This document shows, piece after piece, positions 47,150-56,359 of a stretch of DNA of 64,000 nt; position 1 is the stretch's first letter; each line of letters begins with the position of its first letter. The position numbers were made by a program, and so were the translations under genes. This DNA is from B18-G4 sp032250805. Lineage in GTDB: Bacteria; Bacteroidota; Bacteroidia; Bacteroidales; B18-G4. Under the pieces are notes generated by a model. The model was not told the DNA's origin. It saw only the letters and a list, made by a program, of their open reading frames with translations, and ran no database searches. The stretch covers positions 8,400 through 72,399 of the forward strand of contig JAVVEM010000014.1 of the NCBI GenBank assembly GCA_032250805.1. The letters run 5' to 3'.

Positions 47150-47599
47150 TTATTCGTTATCTTCTGCAAACCACTCTGAGAAAGATGTGGCGGTTTCCCA
47201 CAGGCGCAAATTGTGAAGTTGCACATGCTCCGGAAGGTGCGTTTTTATGATTGTGGCAAAATCAAATACGAGGTTCTCACTTGTTGGCTGGTAATCGACA
47301 AGGATAAGTTTTTCCATGTGTTTCTCCATACTTTCTATCATCGCAGGATCAGTTTCACTGTTGATCACAAGGGAATGATCAAAACGGTCGACGATATGAT
47401 TCTTCACAATGGCTTTCAGGTCTTTAAAGTCCATAACCATACCTTTCTTGGGAGAATTGCTGTTCGTTTCAGGTACGCCGGTCACCGTAACAAAAAGCTT
47501 GTATGAGTGCCCATGAATGTTCCGGCAAGGGCCGTCATAATCCTTCAGGACATGGGCCATTTCAAAGTCATACATTTTGGTGATCCTTATCTTTGCCAT
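47150..47599 (-). CDS. 6-pyruvoyltetrahydropterin synthase/QueD family protein
   Basis: 149 residues. The zinc histidines appear as MYDFEMAH and CRNIHGHSY, where the C-x3-H-x-H also supplies the catalytic Cys. DRFDHSLVIN and RLWETATSFSEW (catalytic Glu) complete the active site. The C-x3-H-x-H arrangement fits QueD-type 6-carboxy-tetrahydropterin synthases in the queuosine/7-deazaguanine pathway, but pterin synthases cannot be excluded, and no other queuosine gene is in the window. It starts two bases after the endonuclease gene stop and is the last gene of the minus-strand run. Confidence 0.88.
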   Translation of the reverse strand: MAKIRITKMYDFEMAHVLKDYDGPCRNIHGHSYKLFVTVTGVPETNSNSPKKGMVMDFKDLKAIVKNHIVDRFDHSLVINSETDPAMIESMEKHMEKLILVDYQPTSENLVFDFATIIKTHLPEHVQLHNLRLWETATSFSEWFAEDNE

Positions 47600-47601
47600 T
47601 A

Positions 47602-48630
47602 TTAATCTGCTTTAATAAATTTAGAAACATAAACACTTCCGCTTTGTTCATTTTTTAACTTAACAACATATAATCCCGGCAAAAGTGCACGGCAATCCAC
47701 AAAATCGCTCCCGGTGCCAGTGATCTGCGTTTTGATCAGAACCACTCCTGCAACATTAAATACTTCAACATCGAGTTTTGCACCTGATTGTTTTAGTTGA
47801 ATATGCATCGCATCTGAAACGGGATTGGGATAAATCCCGGCTCCGGCCCCGGCTCCATGATCACCAACAGTTGCCGATGGCCCCCAGATATCATAAACAA
47901 ATCCGGGGTGGTCGATAAAGGGGTTTCTATTTTGCTGGTAGATGTAAACGACATTGTTCCGGTTGATCTCAAAATCGTCGGGTGGGTCCTGTTCATGCCA
48001 TTCGAGCAATGTGCTCAGCCTGCCATGCTCGGGCGCAGGCGCAGTGTTTACAGCATCAACAGCCGTTAGGTCCGGCTCACCATTATCACCTTCATAGCGT
48101 ACGTCCATATACAGGATCATCCTGGCTACATCACCTTTCACCTCATCGCGTGGTTCCCAGGTATATTCTGTAAAGAAGCAGCCGGTAGCTTCCGGATGCT
48201 GCTGTCCGCCTTCGTCAAAATCCTTGTTTCCACGATCGGCATTGACCGACACGTCGGAAGGCCTTACCATATGGGCATCGGTACCACAGGGAGGATCGTT
48301 ACCGAAATCGCCATGCGATTTAGCCCAAACATGCTCACGGTTCCATTCATCGGCCCCGCCCCCAAAAGTACTTTTGGCCTGCGACCGGCCTGTATACAGC
48401 AAAATAACATGATCAGGGTTTTGCGGGTCTTCATCTGATTCGGGAAGGATAAAATCACGCAGGTCGCTGTATGACGGCTCAATATGATCATCGATGATCG
48501 CATGTAATGCGGCTTTGAGTTGTGGGCCATACAGTCCCTCAGTTCCGTCATAATAGCCCGGTGGGATCTGGGCAGTTGTATAGTAAGCTGCCAAAATGAT
48601 CATTAAAAATGTTGTAAAATATTTTTTCAT
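47602..48630 (-). CDS. Secreted endonuclease I family nuclease with T9SS sorting domain
   Basis: 342 residues. Signal peptide MKKYFTTFLMIILAAYYTTAQ. The nuclease domain carries the EndA-type metal site: WNREHVWAKSHGDFG (catalytic His), DAHMVRPSDVSVNADRGNKDF, and GDVARMILYMDVRYEG. The C-terminal ~80 residues (AGIYPNPVSDAMHIQL, VEVFNVAGVVLIK, GLYVVKLKNE, KFIKAD) are a type A T9SS signal. It would degrade extracellular DNA for nutrients or biofilm turnover. Met 48630 is preferred to the one at 48642. Confidence 0.9.
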   Translation of the reverse strand: MKKYFTTFLMIILAAYYTTAQIPPGYYDGTEGLYGPQLKAALHAIIDDHIEPSYSDLRDFILPESDEDPQNPDHVILLYTGRSQAKSTFGGGADEWNREHVWAKSHGDFGNDPPCGTDAHMVRPSDVSVNADRGNKDFDEGGQQHPEATGCFFTEYTWEPRDEVKGDVARMILYMDVRYEGDNGEPDLTAVDAVNTAPAPEHGRLSTLLEWHEQDPPDDFEINRNNVVYIYQQNRNPFIDHPGFVYDIWGPSATVGDHGAGAGAGIYPNPVSDAMHIQLKQSGAKLDVEVFNVAGVVLIKTQITGTGSDFVDCRALLPGLYVVKLKNEQSGSVYVSKFIKAD

Positions 48631-48648
48631 TCTGTTAAGCAATACAAA

Positions 48649-49212
48649 TCAGATCATGTTAAAGAGGTCGAAGGCCAGGATCACTGCCAGGGCGATCACA
48701 ACAGCCCCGCCAAAGATACCTGCAAATTTAGGGTAAAATATCAAGCCTGAGTGTTTGCCCGAATAATTGCCAGCTATGGCAAAGATCACCACGCCGGCCA
48801 GGATCGCATACAACATGATTTCTGCTACCGGCATCAGAAGGCCGATACCGAGGCCGAGTAAAAAGGCATTCATTGAAGAAGCAAATGAAACCGCAACAAG
48901 TTCGCCATTTTTCGACAGGTTGAAGGTTTTCTGCTCAGGCCTTAGCCTTATAGCTCCGTAGATAAGCTTTATACCGCTAAATAAAAAAATGGCTTCTGCA
49001 AAGGGAATCGACAGCCAGCCCATGGAGTTGGAAAAGGCGTTTCCCGACCAGCTCCCTAACCAGAACATGCCTGTTTGAAAAAAGGCAAAAACAATGGTCA
49101 TCTTCACCACCTCCTGAAAACAAAGGCAACGGTACACTCCACCCCAGAAGGTAATGGAATAAACCACCAGACCAAGAGGTAAAGCAAGCATTATTGCATA
49201 AACATATTCCAT
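48649..49212 (-). CDS. MntP-like membrane protein lacking the conserved acidic residues
   Basis: 187 residues, six predicted helices, with the layout of the MntP manganese exporter. The two repeat cores, normally of the form S/A-x-D-A-F-A-V, read ALPLGLVVYSITF and SFASSMNAFLLGLGIG here, so the membrane Asp residues expected for Mn2+ transport appear to be absent. It may be a related LysE/MntP-superfamily protein with another substrate or function. It is the fourth gene of the minus-strand run, between the free-methionine-sulfoxide reductase and the endonuclease genes (11- and 18-base gaps). Confidence 0.6.
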   Translation of the reverse strand: MEYVYAIMLALPLGLVVYSITFWGGVYRCLCFQEVVKMTIVFAFFQTGMFWLGSWSGNAFSNSMGWLSIPFAEAIFLFSGIKLIYGAIRLRPEQKTFNLSKNGELVAVSFASSMNAFLLGLGIGLLMPVAEIMLYAILAGVVIFAIAGNYSGKHSGLIFYPKFAGIFGGAVVIALAVILAFDLFNMI

Positions 49213-49223
49213 GCGGTAAACAA

Positions 49224-49679
49224 TTAGATTAGCTCAACGATCTTTTCCAGCCAGCGGGCATCAATCTCGTCAAACGATGCCATATCCTTGCTGTCGACAT
49301 CCAGCACACCAAAAATTTCGCTATCATCATTTCTTAAAGGTACAACGATTTCAGAACGCGAACGCGAGTCACAGGCAATATGGCCCGGGAAGTCATGTAC
49401 ATCAGGCACAACAATAGTTTCGCCATTATTTATTCCTGCCCAGCAAACCCCCTTGTTCCTTTCCAGCAAAATGCAGGCAACAGGACCCTGATACGGGCCT
49501 ACGATCAGTTCGTCCTTAACCAGCAGGTAAAATCCAGTCCAGAAAAAATATTCCATTTTATGATGAAGCAGGGCAGCAATGGTTGCCATACGGGCTACCG
49601 GATATTCCTTGCCGGTTAACAGATCAGCGGCTTGATCATACAAGCGCTTGTAGCGTTTTTGTTTTTTCTCAGGATCCAT
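49224..49679 (-). CDS. msrC: Free methionine-(R)-sulfoxide reductase (GAF domain)
   Basis: 151 residues, one GAF domain. It reduces free L-methionine-(R)-sulfoxide using thioredoxin. The three active-site cysteines of the family are all present: GPVACILLERNKGVCWAG (two) and GHIACDSRSRSEIVVPL (third). WTGFYLL, GPYQG and GVLDVDS are also typical. It overlaps the MFS gene by 11 bases and precedes the MntP-like gene by 11 bases, so it is part of the operon. It is probably an oxidative repair enzyme in an anaerobe or microaerophile. Confidence 0.9.
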   Translation of the reverse strand: MDPEKKQKRYKRLYDQAADLLTGKEYPVARMATIAALLHHKMEYFFWTGFYLLVKDELIVGPYQGPVACILLERNKGVCWAGINNGETIVVPDVHDFPGHIACDSRSRSEIVVPLRNDDSEIFGVLDVDSKDMASFDEIDARWLEKIVELI

Positions 49680-50931
49680 ACTTCTTTATTTTGTTCGTTT
49701 TTAACATCAGGAGCGGGGAAATCAGGAGCAATAGCATACTTACAATCAGGATGCTCCAACCAACACTATACAGGTCGGCAAAGATACCAATTAGTGGCGC
49801 AAGTGCAGCTGCGCTGAGCGATTTTACCTGTGAATCGACCGAAAGTATCGAGGCTACGACATTTTTTCCGACATTACTGCTTAGAAAAGCAACGCCCACA
49901 GGTTTCCTGATATTCTCAATCATATACACCAGAATAAACAAAACCACCGAAAATATCCACAGTTCAGTGGTATAAAAGATCCCACTCAGGATGCCCCCAA
50001 GCAATCCAACAAAGAGTGTAAGATTCATCGGTGCAGCCAGGGAATTGAATTTTTCGGAGAAGGTGCCTGAATAGCGCGAAGCAATAGAGGATAAAACATA
50101 AACTGCAAAAAATACGATCCCCACCAGGATAGAAGTCCTTTGTTCGTTGTTGTAACCAACAAAAAAGGGAAGCGCAAGGGCCCATACCGCAATCACTGGT
50201 TGAAGATAATCCTTTACGGCCTTATAATAGCCGCTGTACAAAGAAAGGCTGCCAATAACAGTAATTACACTCCGCGTGCGTAATGCCAGCAGAAGATCCC
50301 GAAAAACCTGATAAAAATTCTCTTTAACTTTCCTCCAACCGGCTTTTTTCAATTCCCCTTCGAGGAATCGCGGGTATGTATACACATTGATCATATCAAG
50401 GATGTATGGAACAACCGAAAACAGGAAGATATATTCATAGCTGCCACTATAAAAAACAATTGCCGCCCCGCTGAGTGCAGATAGGGCCGATCCCAGCTGC
50501 GACCACGAGCGCGTATTTCCATAATAATGAACTTTTTGCCCAAACCATCCCATATGGGTAATGTAGTGGTAGATCATGGCTTTATGATTCCCGCTCCGGA
50601 AGGCTTCTCCCAGCGAAAAAGTGATCATGGCAATAAAAAATCCACCATATGAACGTGAAAAAAAGAACAGTATAAATGAAAGGATATAAAACGCAAACGA
50701 CAGGATCAAAGTCCTCCGGCGACCAAAAGCATCAGCAATTATTCCGGAAGGGATCTCGAAAATGTTCACGGTGATCTCACGCGCGGCATAGAGCGTACCT
50801 ATAGCGAAATAGCTGAGATTGTTATCCAGGAAAAAAAGGATCAAAAAAGCTTCAAAAAACCTGAGGTTCTTTAAAAAGCCATACAGGCAGAAGCGATAAT
50901 ATTGTATGTCTTTGCGAAAGCCGGCTGACAT
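49669..50931 (-). CDS. Major facilitator superfamily transporter
   Basis: 420 residues with about 12 hydrophobic segments. The loop after helix 2 has the MFS signature IPSGIIADAFGRRRTL (G-x-x-x-D-x-x-G-R-R). The second half opens with a less conserved ...NIRKPVGVAFLSSNV segment. Substrate is unknown. It lies 70 bases after the tryptophanase gene and may move tryptophan, indole or another amino acid, but this is inference from position; the known tryptophanase-linked tryptophan carriers are of a different family. Confidence 0.85.
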   Translation of the reverse strand: MSAGFRKDIQYYRFCLYGFLKNLRFFEAFLILFFLDNNLSYFAIGTLYAAREITVNIFEIPSGIIADAFGRRRTLILSFAFYILSFILFFFSRSYGGFFIAMITFSLGEAFRSGNHKAMIYHYITHMGWFGQKVHYYGNTRSWSQLGSALSALSGAAIVFYSGSYEYIFLFSVVPYILDMINVYTYPRFLEGELKKAGWRKVKENFYQVFRDLLLALRTRSVITVIGSLSLYSGYYKAVKDYLQPVIAVWALALPFFVGYNNEQRTSILVGIVFFAVYVLSSIASRYSGTFSEKFNSLAAPMNLTLFVGLLGGILSGIFYTTELWIFSVVLFILVYMIENIRKPVGVAFLSSNVGKNVVASILSVDSQVKSLSAAALAPLIGIFADLYSVGWSILIVSMLLLLISPLLMLKTNKIKKYGS

Positions 50932-51001
50932 GGAGTAAAAATAGCAAATTGATCTCAGAAACCTGCAAGATAATACCGGAAGTAATCATTTACTTCAGAT
51001 T

Positions 51002-52402
51002 TCAGTCAATCTGTATTTGCGTTTTTAACACCTTTTCCAGTTCAATTGTAAAGTGCCGCATGATAGGGGCTTCGTGCAGTATCCGCATCCCTTCGGTGAT
51101 CTTTTCACGCCGGTCATACACATTTTTCAATGATGCCGCCACATAAGCCATATGGTTATTGGTATAGGTTCGGCGTGGAACAGCCAGCCTGAGCAGTTCC
51201 AGTTCGGGATAACGGTTTTGGCGTGTGACCGGATCACGGTCGGCCAGCAGCGTACCAATTTCCACTCCCCTCACGCCACCTTCAATGTAAAGTTCTACAG
51301 CCAGTGTCTGGGCAATATATTGCTCAGGAGGCACCTGTGGAAGGAACCTTTTGGCATCAACAAATATGGCATGTCCTCCGAAAGGGTACTGAACAGGAAT
51401 ACCATAATCGAGCAGAAGTTGCCCAAGATAGGCCACCTGACCAACCCTGCTTTCGAGGTATTCAAATTCGGTACCCTCATAAAGGCCCTGTGCAAGGGCA
51501 TTCATATCGCGCCCCGACATGCCTCCGTAAGTTACGTAACCTTCAAAAAGAATATTGTAAACAGATGCTTTCCTGAAGAGTTCCTTGCTGCGCAGGCCAA
51601 TAAAGCCGCCCATATTTACGATCGCATCCTTCTTACTGCTCATGGTCATGGCATCGGCATAGGAGAACATTTCCCTTACGATCTCGCGAATGCTTTTATT
51701 TTGATATCCTTTTTCCCTGATCCTTATGAAATAAGCATTCTCGGCAAAGCGGGCCGAATCGAAAATGACCGGAAGATTGTATTTTTTTGCTACCTGCTTT
51801 ACTTCCCGGAGGTTCTGCATGGATACAGGCTGTCCGCCGGCCGAATTGCAGGTTATGGTAACAATGATAAACGGGATCTTTTCGCGGGGGGTTTCATTCA
51901 GTACTTTTTCCAGCTTACTGATATTAACATTGCCCTTAAAAGGATGATCAAGGGTCGTATTATAAGCCTCATCGATAGTACAGTCGAAGGCTTTGGCCTT
52001 TCTGAACTCAATATGTCCTTTGGTGGTATCGAAATGGGCATTGCCGGGGATCACATCACCTTCCTTAACCAGCACCGAGAAGAGTACATTCTCGGCTGCC
52101 CTTCCCTGGTGCGTGGGCAGAAAATATTCAAACCCGGTAATGTCGCTGATGGCTTCCTTCAGTTTAAAATATGAGGAGGCTCCGGCATAGCTCTCATCGC
52201 CGAGCATCATGGCCGACCATTGGCGATCGCTCATGGCTCCGGTACCGGAATCGGTGAGCAGGTCGATAAAAACCTGTTCACTTCTTAAATTGAATAAATT
52301 ATAATGGGCATCTTTTATCCATTGGGTCCGTTGTTTTTGAGTGCTTTTTGTGATGGGCTCAACCATCTTGATCTTAAAGGATTCGGCATAGGGCAATTTC
52401 AT
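51002..52402 (-). CDS. tnaA: Tryptophanase
   Basis: 466 residues, PLP enzyme that cleaves tryptophan to indole, pyruvate and ammonia. Features are PTHQGRAAENVLFSVLV, DSARFAENAYFI (PLP-contacting Asp/Arg), MSSKKDAIVNMGGFIG (PLP Lys), and PRRTYTNNHMAYV. Tryptophanase is favoured over tyrosine phenol-lyase: HFDTTKGH has the Asp typical of tryptophanase where TPL has Thr/Arg context, and GVEIGTLL has Ile where TPL has the Arg that binds the phenol ring. It is the first gene of the minus-strand run. No TnaC-like leader peptide containing Trp was seen upstream. Confidence 0.9.
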   Translation of the reverse strand: MKLPYAESFKIKMVEPITKSTQKQRTQWIKDAHYNLFNLRSEQVFIDLLTDSGTGAMSDRQWSAMMLGDESYAGASSYFKLKEAISDITGFEYFLPTHQGRAAENVLFSVLVKEGDVIPGNAHFDTTKGHIEFRKAKAFDCTIDEAYNTTLDHPFKGNVNISKLEKVLNETPREKIPFIIVTITCNSAGGQPVSMQNLREVKQVAKKYNLPVIFDSARFAENAYFIRIREKGYQNKSIREIVREMFSYADAMTMSSKKDAIVNMGGFIGLRSKELFRKASVYNILFEGYVTYGGMSGRDMNALAQGLYEGTEFEYLESRVGQVAYLGQLLLDYGIPVQYPFGGHAIFVDAKRFLPQVPPEQYIAQTLAVELYIEGGVRGVEIGTLLADRDPVTRQNRYPELELLRLAVPRRTYTNNHMAYVAASLKNVYDRREKITEGMRILHEAPIMRHFTIELEKVLKTQIQID

Positions 52403-52488
52403 AATGCAAATATTTTCAATAAAACAAAAAAAGAGAAAATCAGGGGTGGGGATTATGCATTATGAAAAGCCATCACGGTCCTTGATAT

Positions 52489-52509
52489 TCAGGTACCTGA
52501 TTCCCGGGA
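52489..52509. promoter_or_regulatory. Adjacent palindromes upstream of tryptophanase
   Basis: TCAGGTACCTGA (52489-52500, perfect 12-bp) and TCCCGGGA (52502-52509) lie side by side in the 256-base gap between the divergent tnaA and M64 peptidase genes. A regulator-binding site is possible. Nothing else is recognised in this gap. Confidence 0.35.
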
Positions 52510-52658
52510 GGATATTTAAGTAACTGATCAAATTAGATGCATTTACTGTTTCAACGTCAAATATAAAAAAAAGTTTTGTCGTATATCATTTTTATTCATA
52601 ATTATAAATCGCATACCTAAGGCCAATTTTCGTATTTTCGTTCCAAAATTCCATTGCC

Positions 52659-53927
52659 ATGAAAAAAATACTCTGCCTTATAATGCTTTTCCTTACCATT
52701 GGATCGCAGGCACAGTTCAAGGAACATTTTAAAAACAAAAGCCTGCGGGTTGATTATATGCATTCGGGCAGTGCTGCAGAAGAATTTTATACATTCGACA
52801 CACTTTTCGTTGAAAAATACTGGGGTGGATCGAAGGTTAATCTTATCGATGCTTTTGATTACGGCAACTACAAGTTCGAAGTATATGATGCACTGACCAA
52901 CGAACTTTTGTACTCGCGCGGATATTCATCCCTTTTCAGGGAATACCAGTCAACAGAAGAAGGCGAAAGTAGCTGCAAGTCGTTTGATGAAACAATCATT
53001 TTTCCGTATCCGAAACATAAAGTGAATATTTCATTCTACAGCCGTCAGAAAGACCAGAGCTGGAGAAAAGAGTTCATCCTGCCCATCGATCCAAAAAACC
53101 GGGATATCAGTAAGAATACCAATAAAAAATTCAGTCGCTCGAAGGTACATTACTCCGGCAATCCCGATAAAAAGCTTGATATCGTGATCATTGCCGAGGG
53201 ATACACCTCTGAGCAGATGGAAAAGTTTGAGCAGGATTGTGAACGGTTTAAAGGCTACATTCTCGAATCAGAGCCCTATAGCAGAAACAAGGATAAGATA
53301 AATATATGGGCTGTTCACGCTATTTCGGAAGAAAGCGGCACTGATCTGCCTGGAAAAGATATTTTTAAAAATACTGTGGTTGGCACAAATTTCAACACCT
53401 TTGGCTCGGAGCGCTACCTTACTACCGAAGACATGAAAAGTGTTCGCGATGTAGCAGCCAACGTGCCTTACGATCAGATATTTATCCTGGTTAATCATGA
53501 AAAATACGGGGGAGGAGGCATCTATAACTTTTACAGCCTTGGTACCAGCGATAACCCTGCGGGTGATTTTCTTTTCCAGCACGAGTTCGGACATGCTTTT
53601 GCCGGTCTTGGCGATGAATATTATACATCAGAGGTAGCCATGGAAGATTTTTACCCCACCAATGTTGAACCCTGGGAGCCAAATATCACCACCCTTATCA
53701 GGTTCAGCAATAAATGGCAAAACATGGTGAGCCATTCCACACCCGTACCCACTCCGGCAAGCAGCGAATACGAAAATACGGTGGGGGTTTATGAAGGAGG
53801 AGGCTACGTAGCCAAAGGGGTTTACCGGCCCTATATCGACTGCACCATGAAGTCGGTTAAATACAATGCTTTCTGCCCGGTATGCAAAAGGGCCATACAG
53901 CAAATGATCGATTTTTATGCAGAATAG
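52659..53927 (+). CDS. Peptidase family M64 (IgA-peptidase-like) metalloprotease
   Basis: 422 residues. Signal peptide MKKILCLIMLFLTIGSQAQ, an N-terminal beta domain (~20-165), then the catalytic domain with LDIVIIAEGYTSEQMEKFEQD and the zinc site HEFGHAFAGLGDEY (H-E-x-x-H plus downstream Asp/Glu). The end, CTMKSVKYNAFCPVCKRAIQQMIDFY, is typical of M64. It has no T9SS tail, so it probably stays in the periplasm or is released by another route. Substrates in the family include immunoglobulin A, but most members are uncharacterised. Confidence 0.92.
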   Translation: MKKILCLIMLFLTIGSQAQFKEHFKNKSLRVDYMHSGSAAEEFYTFDTLFVEKYWGGSKVNLIDAFDYGNYKFEVYDALTNELLYSRGYSSLFREYQSTEEGESSCKSFDETIIFPYPKHKVNISFYSRQKDQSWRKEFILPIDPKNRDISKNTNKKFSRSKVHYSGNPDKKLDIVIIAEGYTSEQMEKFEQDCERFKGYILESEPYSRNKDKINIWAVHAISEESGTDLPGKDIFKNTVVGTNFNTFGSERYLTTEDMKSVRDVAANVPYDQIFILVNHEKYGGGGIYNFYSLGTSDNPAGDFLFQHEFGHAFAGLGDEYYTSEVAMEDFYPTNVEPWEPNITTLIRFSNKWQNMVSHSTPVPTPASSEYENTVGVYEGGGYVAKGVYRPYIDCTMKSVKYNAFCPVCKRAIQQMIDFYAE

Positions 53928-54084
53928 GATGAGGGGGAAGCTTGTTGCGAATTTTGGTGTATCCCTCGTTCATGAGAAGTAAATAAACTGTAAAAATATC
54001 AACTCTGAACACATCATTCCGGCATACATGATCTGAGTGCTTAACCTCCTTCAGCCTGAACCAGCATTTCTTTATACAGAATGC

Positions 54085-54115
54085 TTTGTACTTAATACGA
54101 ACTTTCATACTTTTG
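54085..54115 (+). promoter_or_regulatory. Bacteroidete-type promoter for ptb-buk
   Basis: TTTG at 54085-54088, a 19-base spacer, then TACTTTTG at 54108-54115: both elements match the consensus exactly. The leader to the ATG at 54187 is about 65 bases. Confidence 0.65.
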
Positions 54116-54186
54116 CACCGTGAAATAATTAACAATAGTTTTTGTCATTATAATTCAATAACTTAGCATAAATAAAAAATCCGGAT

Positions 54187-55086
54187 ATGATAAAGAACCT
54201 GTCAGAACTGCGCGAGATCGTAAAAAAATCTCCTAAAAAGAAACTGGTCCTGGCGGCTGCTCACGACGAGCACTCACTGGAAGCAGTTGTTACAGCTGCA
54301 AAAATGAAAATCGTTGATCCAATCCTTGTCGGCGATAAAGAAAAAATTCTCCGTATTGCCGATAAGCTCGAACTCGATCTTTCGCGCACCGAGATCATTG
54401 ATGAGGTAAACCTCACCGAATCAGTTGCCAAAGCGGTAAAGCTTGTTCATTTTGGCGATGCCGATATTCTGATGAAAGGAAATGTGGGTACTGCCATTCT
54501 GCTTCGAGGTATTCTGAACAAGGAATGGGGGCTCAGGCGCAATGAGATCCTCTCACATATTGCCCTTTTCGAAGTGCCGGCATATCACCATAAGCTCATC
54601 GCCCTCACCGATGTAGCCATGAATATTGCCCCTGAACTGAATGCCAAAGTCAATATCCTGCGCAATTCTATCGAGTTTCTTCACAAGCTGGGCATCGAAG
54701 AACCCAAGATCGCCGTTCTGGGAGCTGTTGAGCTCGTGAACGAGATGATGCCGGCAACCCTCGATGCAGCCTTGCTCTCGAAAATGGCCGACCGGGGTCA
54801 AATCCCGAATTGCATTATCGACGGCCCACTGGCATTTGATAATGCGATCTCAGCAGAAGCTGCCGAACACAAAGGCATAAAGAGCAATGTGGCCGGAATG
54901 GCCGACCTGCTACTGCTCCCCGATATCGAAGCAGGAAACGTGTTGTATAAAGCATTTATCTTTTTTGCCAATGCTAAGGTAGCAGCCAATATTCTTGGCG
55001 CATCTGCACCTATTGTACTGACATCAAGATCTGATTCTGAAGAATCAAAACTCGACAGTATCTGCCTCGCCGCAGCCGTTCACTAA
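54187..55086 (+). CDS. ptb: Phosphate butyryltransferase
   Basis: 299 residues of the phosphate acetyl/butyryltransferase family. It converts butyryl-CoA (or a branched acyl-CoA) and phosphate to acyl phosphate. It reads KKKLVLAAAHDEHSLEAVVTAAKMKIVDPILVGDKEKI at the start, then GDADILMKGNVGTAILLRGIL, FEVPAYHHKLIALTDVAMNIAPEL and LLLPDIEAGNVLYKAFIFF, all as in Ptb. It is 28 bases upstream of butyrate kinase. The exact acyl group (butyrate, isobutyrate, isovalerate) cannot be told from sequence. Confidence 0.93.
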   Translation: MIKNLSELREIVKKSPKKKLVLAAAHDEHSLEAVVTAAKMKIVDPILVGDKEKILRIADKLELDLSRTEIIDEVNLTESVAKAVKLVHFGDADILMKGNVGTAILLRGILNKEWGLRRNEILSHIALFEVPAYHHKLIALTDVAMNIAPELNAKVNILRNSIEFLHKLGIEEPKIAVLGAVELVNEMMPATLDAALLSKMADRGQIPNCIIDGPLAFDNAISAEAAEHKGIKSNVAGMADLLLLPDIEAGNVLYKAFIFFANAKVAANILGASAPIVLTSRSDSEESKLDSICLAAAVH

Positions 55087-55114
55087 ACGGATAATCCGAA
55101 TAAACCCAAGCATA

Positions 55115-56188
55115 ATGGAAAATATTTCGATCCTTGCAATTAACCCGGGATCTACCTCCACCAAGATCGCCGTATTCAAGAACAAAAAGCTGATCTTTAC
55201 CAAAAACATAAAGCATAGCAATGAAGAACTGGCTCCGTTTAAAAAGATCACCGATCAGTTTGAATTCAGGAAGAACGTGATCCATGAGGTATTGAAAGAA
55301 GAAGACATCTGTTTTGAAAATATCCACGTCGTAATGGGCCGTGGCGGCCTGGTCAGGCCCATACCCTCCGGAGTATATAAGATCAGCGAAAAGATGAAGG
55401 AAGACCTTCGAAACAGCCCGCTGGGAGAGCATGCCAGCAACCTGGGTGGTTTGATCGCAGATTACATTGCCAAAGAATTGCCTAACGCAAAAGCTTATAT
55501 TGCAAACCCTGTCGTTGTTGATGAGCTCGAAGAAGTTGCAAGGATCTCCGGGCATCCGGTTTTTCAGCGAAAATCAGTCTTTCATGCCCTCAATCAGAAA
55601 GCAACTGCCCGCCGGCATGCCGATGCACAAAACAAAAAATATGAAGAGCTAAACCTGATCGTGGCCCACCTTGGTGGCGGGATCTCTGTTGGCGCACATA
55701 AACAGGGAAGGGTGATCGATGTCAACCACGCTATCGGCGGTGAAGGGCCTTTCTCGCCCGAACGTGCAGGCAGTGTTCCCATCATCGACCTTGTGAATCT
55801 GTGTTTCAGTGGCGATTACACACATGAAGAGATCCGGAAAATGCTGATCGGGCAGGGCGGCCTTACTGCCTACCTGAATACCAATAGCGCCTATGATGTA
55901 GAGCAAATGGTAAAAGCCGGCGACGAAAAAGCCACACTGATCTACGATGCCATGGCCTACCAGGTATCAAAATCGATCGGAGAGATGGCTGCTGTGCTTG
56001 AAGGCGACATCGACGGTATCCTCATCACTGGCGGCGTGGCATACGACAAATGGTTTTGCGAACGCATACGCATGCGCGTCCACCGCTTTGCACCCGTATT
56101 CATTTATCCCGGAGAAAACGAAATGGAAGCACTGGCCATGAATGGATACAGGGTGATACGCGGCGAAACTGAAGTTAAGGACTATTAG
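55115..56188 (+). CDS. buk: Butyrate kinase
   Basis: 357 residues, ASKHA-fold acyl kinase that makes ATP from butyryl phosphate. N-terminal ILAINPGSTSTKIAVFK (phosphate 1), GRGGLVRPIPSGVY, VVAHLGGGISVGAHKQGRVIDVNHA, GEGPFSPERAGSVP and DGILITGGVAYDKWF are diagnostic. With ptb it forms the last step of fermentation of acyl-CoA and yields one ATP per acyl-CoA. In this peptide-degrading context, branched acyl-CoAs from amino acids are likely substrates as well. Confidence 0.95.
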   Translation: MENISILAINPGSTSTKIAVFKNKKLIFTKNIKHSNEELAPFKKITDQFEFRKNVIHEVLKEEDICFENIHVVMGRGGLVRPIPSGVYKISEKMKEDLRNSPLGEHASNLGGLIADYIAKELPNAKAYIANPVVVDELEEVARISGHPVFQRKSVFHALNQKATARRHADAQNKKYEELNLIVAHLGGGISVGAHKQGRVIDVNHAIGGEGPFSPERAGSVPIIDLVNLCFSGDYTHEEIRKMLIGQGGLTAYLNTNSAYDVEQMVKAGDEKATLIYDAMAYQVSKSIGEMAAVLEGDIDGILITGGVAYDKWFCERIRMRVHRFAPVFIYPGENEMEALAMNGYRVIRGETEVKDY

Positions 56189-56359
56189 CGTTTTGAAACC
56201 ATATCCTGCTTGCCGGATCAATTTCCCATTTTCACACTCAGCACGCCTCCGCTTCAGGAGTGAATTTACTTTCAGGCATCTCATCCAAAGACAACCTATC
56301 TCACTTTTTCCGGTCTTCTTATTTAGAAGCAATATAATTATTCATACAGGATATATTGT

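Noticed and set aside
51152..52174. 340-residue plus-strand frame opposite tryptophanase
   Set aside because: Lies wholly within the tnaA gene on the other strand, with no recognisable domain; a shadow frame.
52403..52658. TnaC-like leader peptide upstream of tryptophanase
   Set aside because: The short minus-strand frames in the gap contain no Trp codon, so tryptophan-induced attenuation of the enteric type is not supported.
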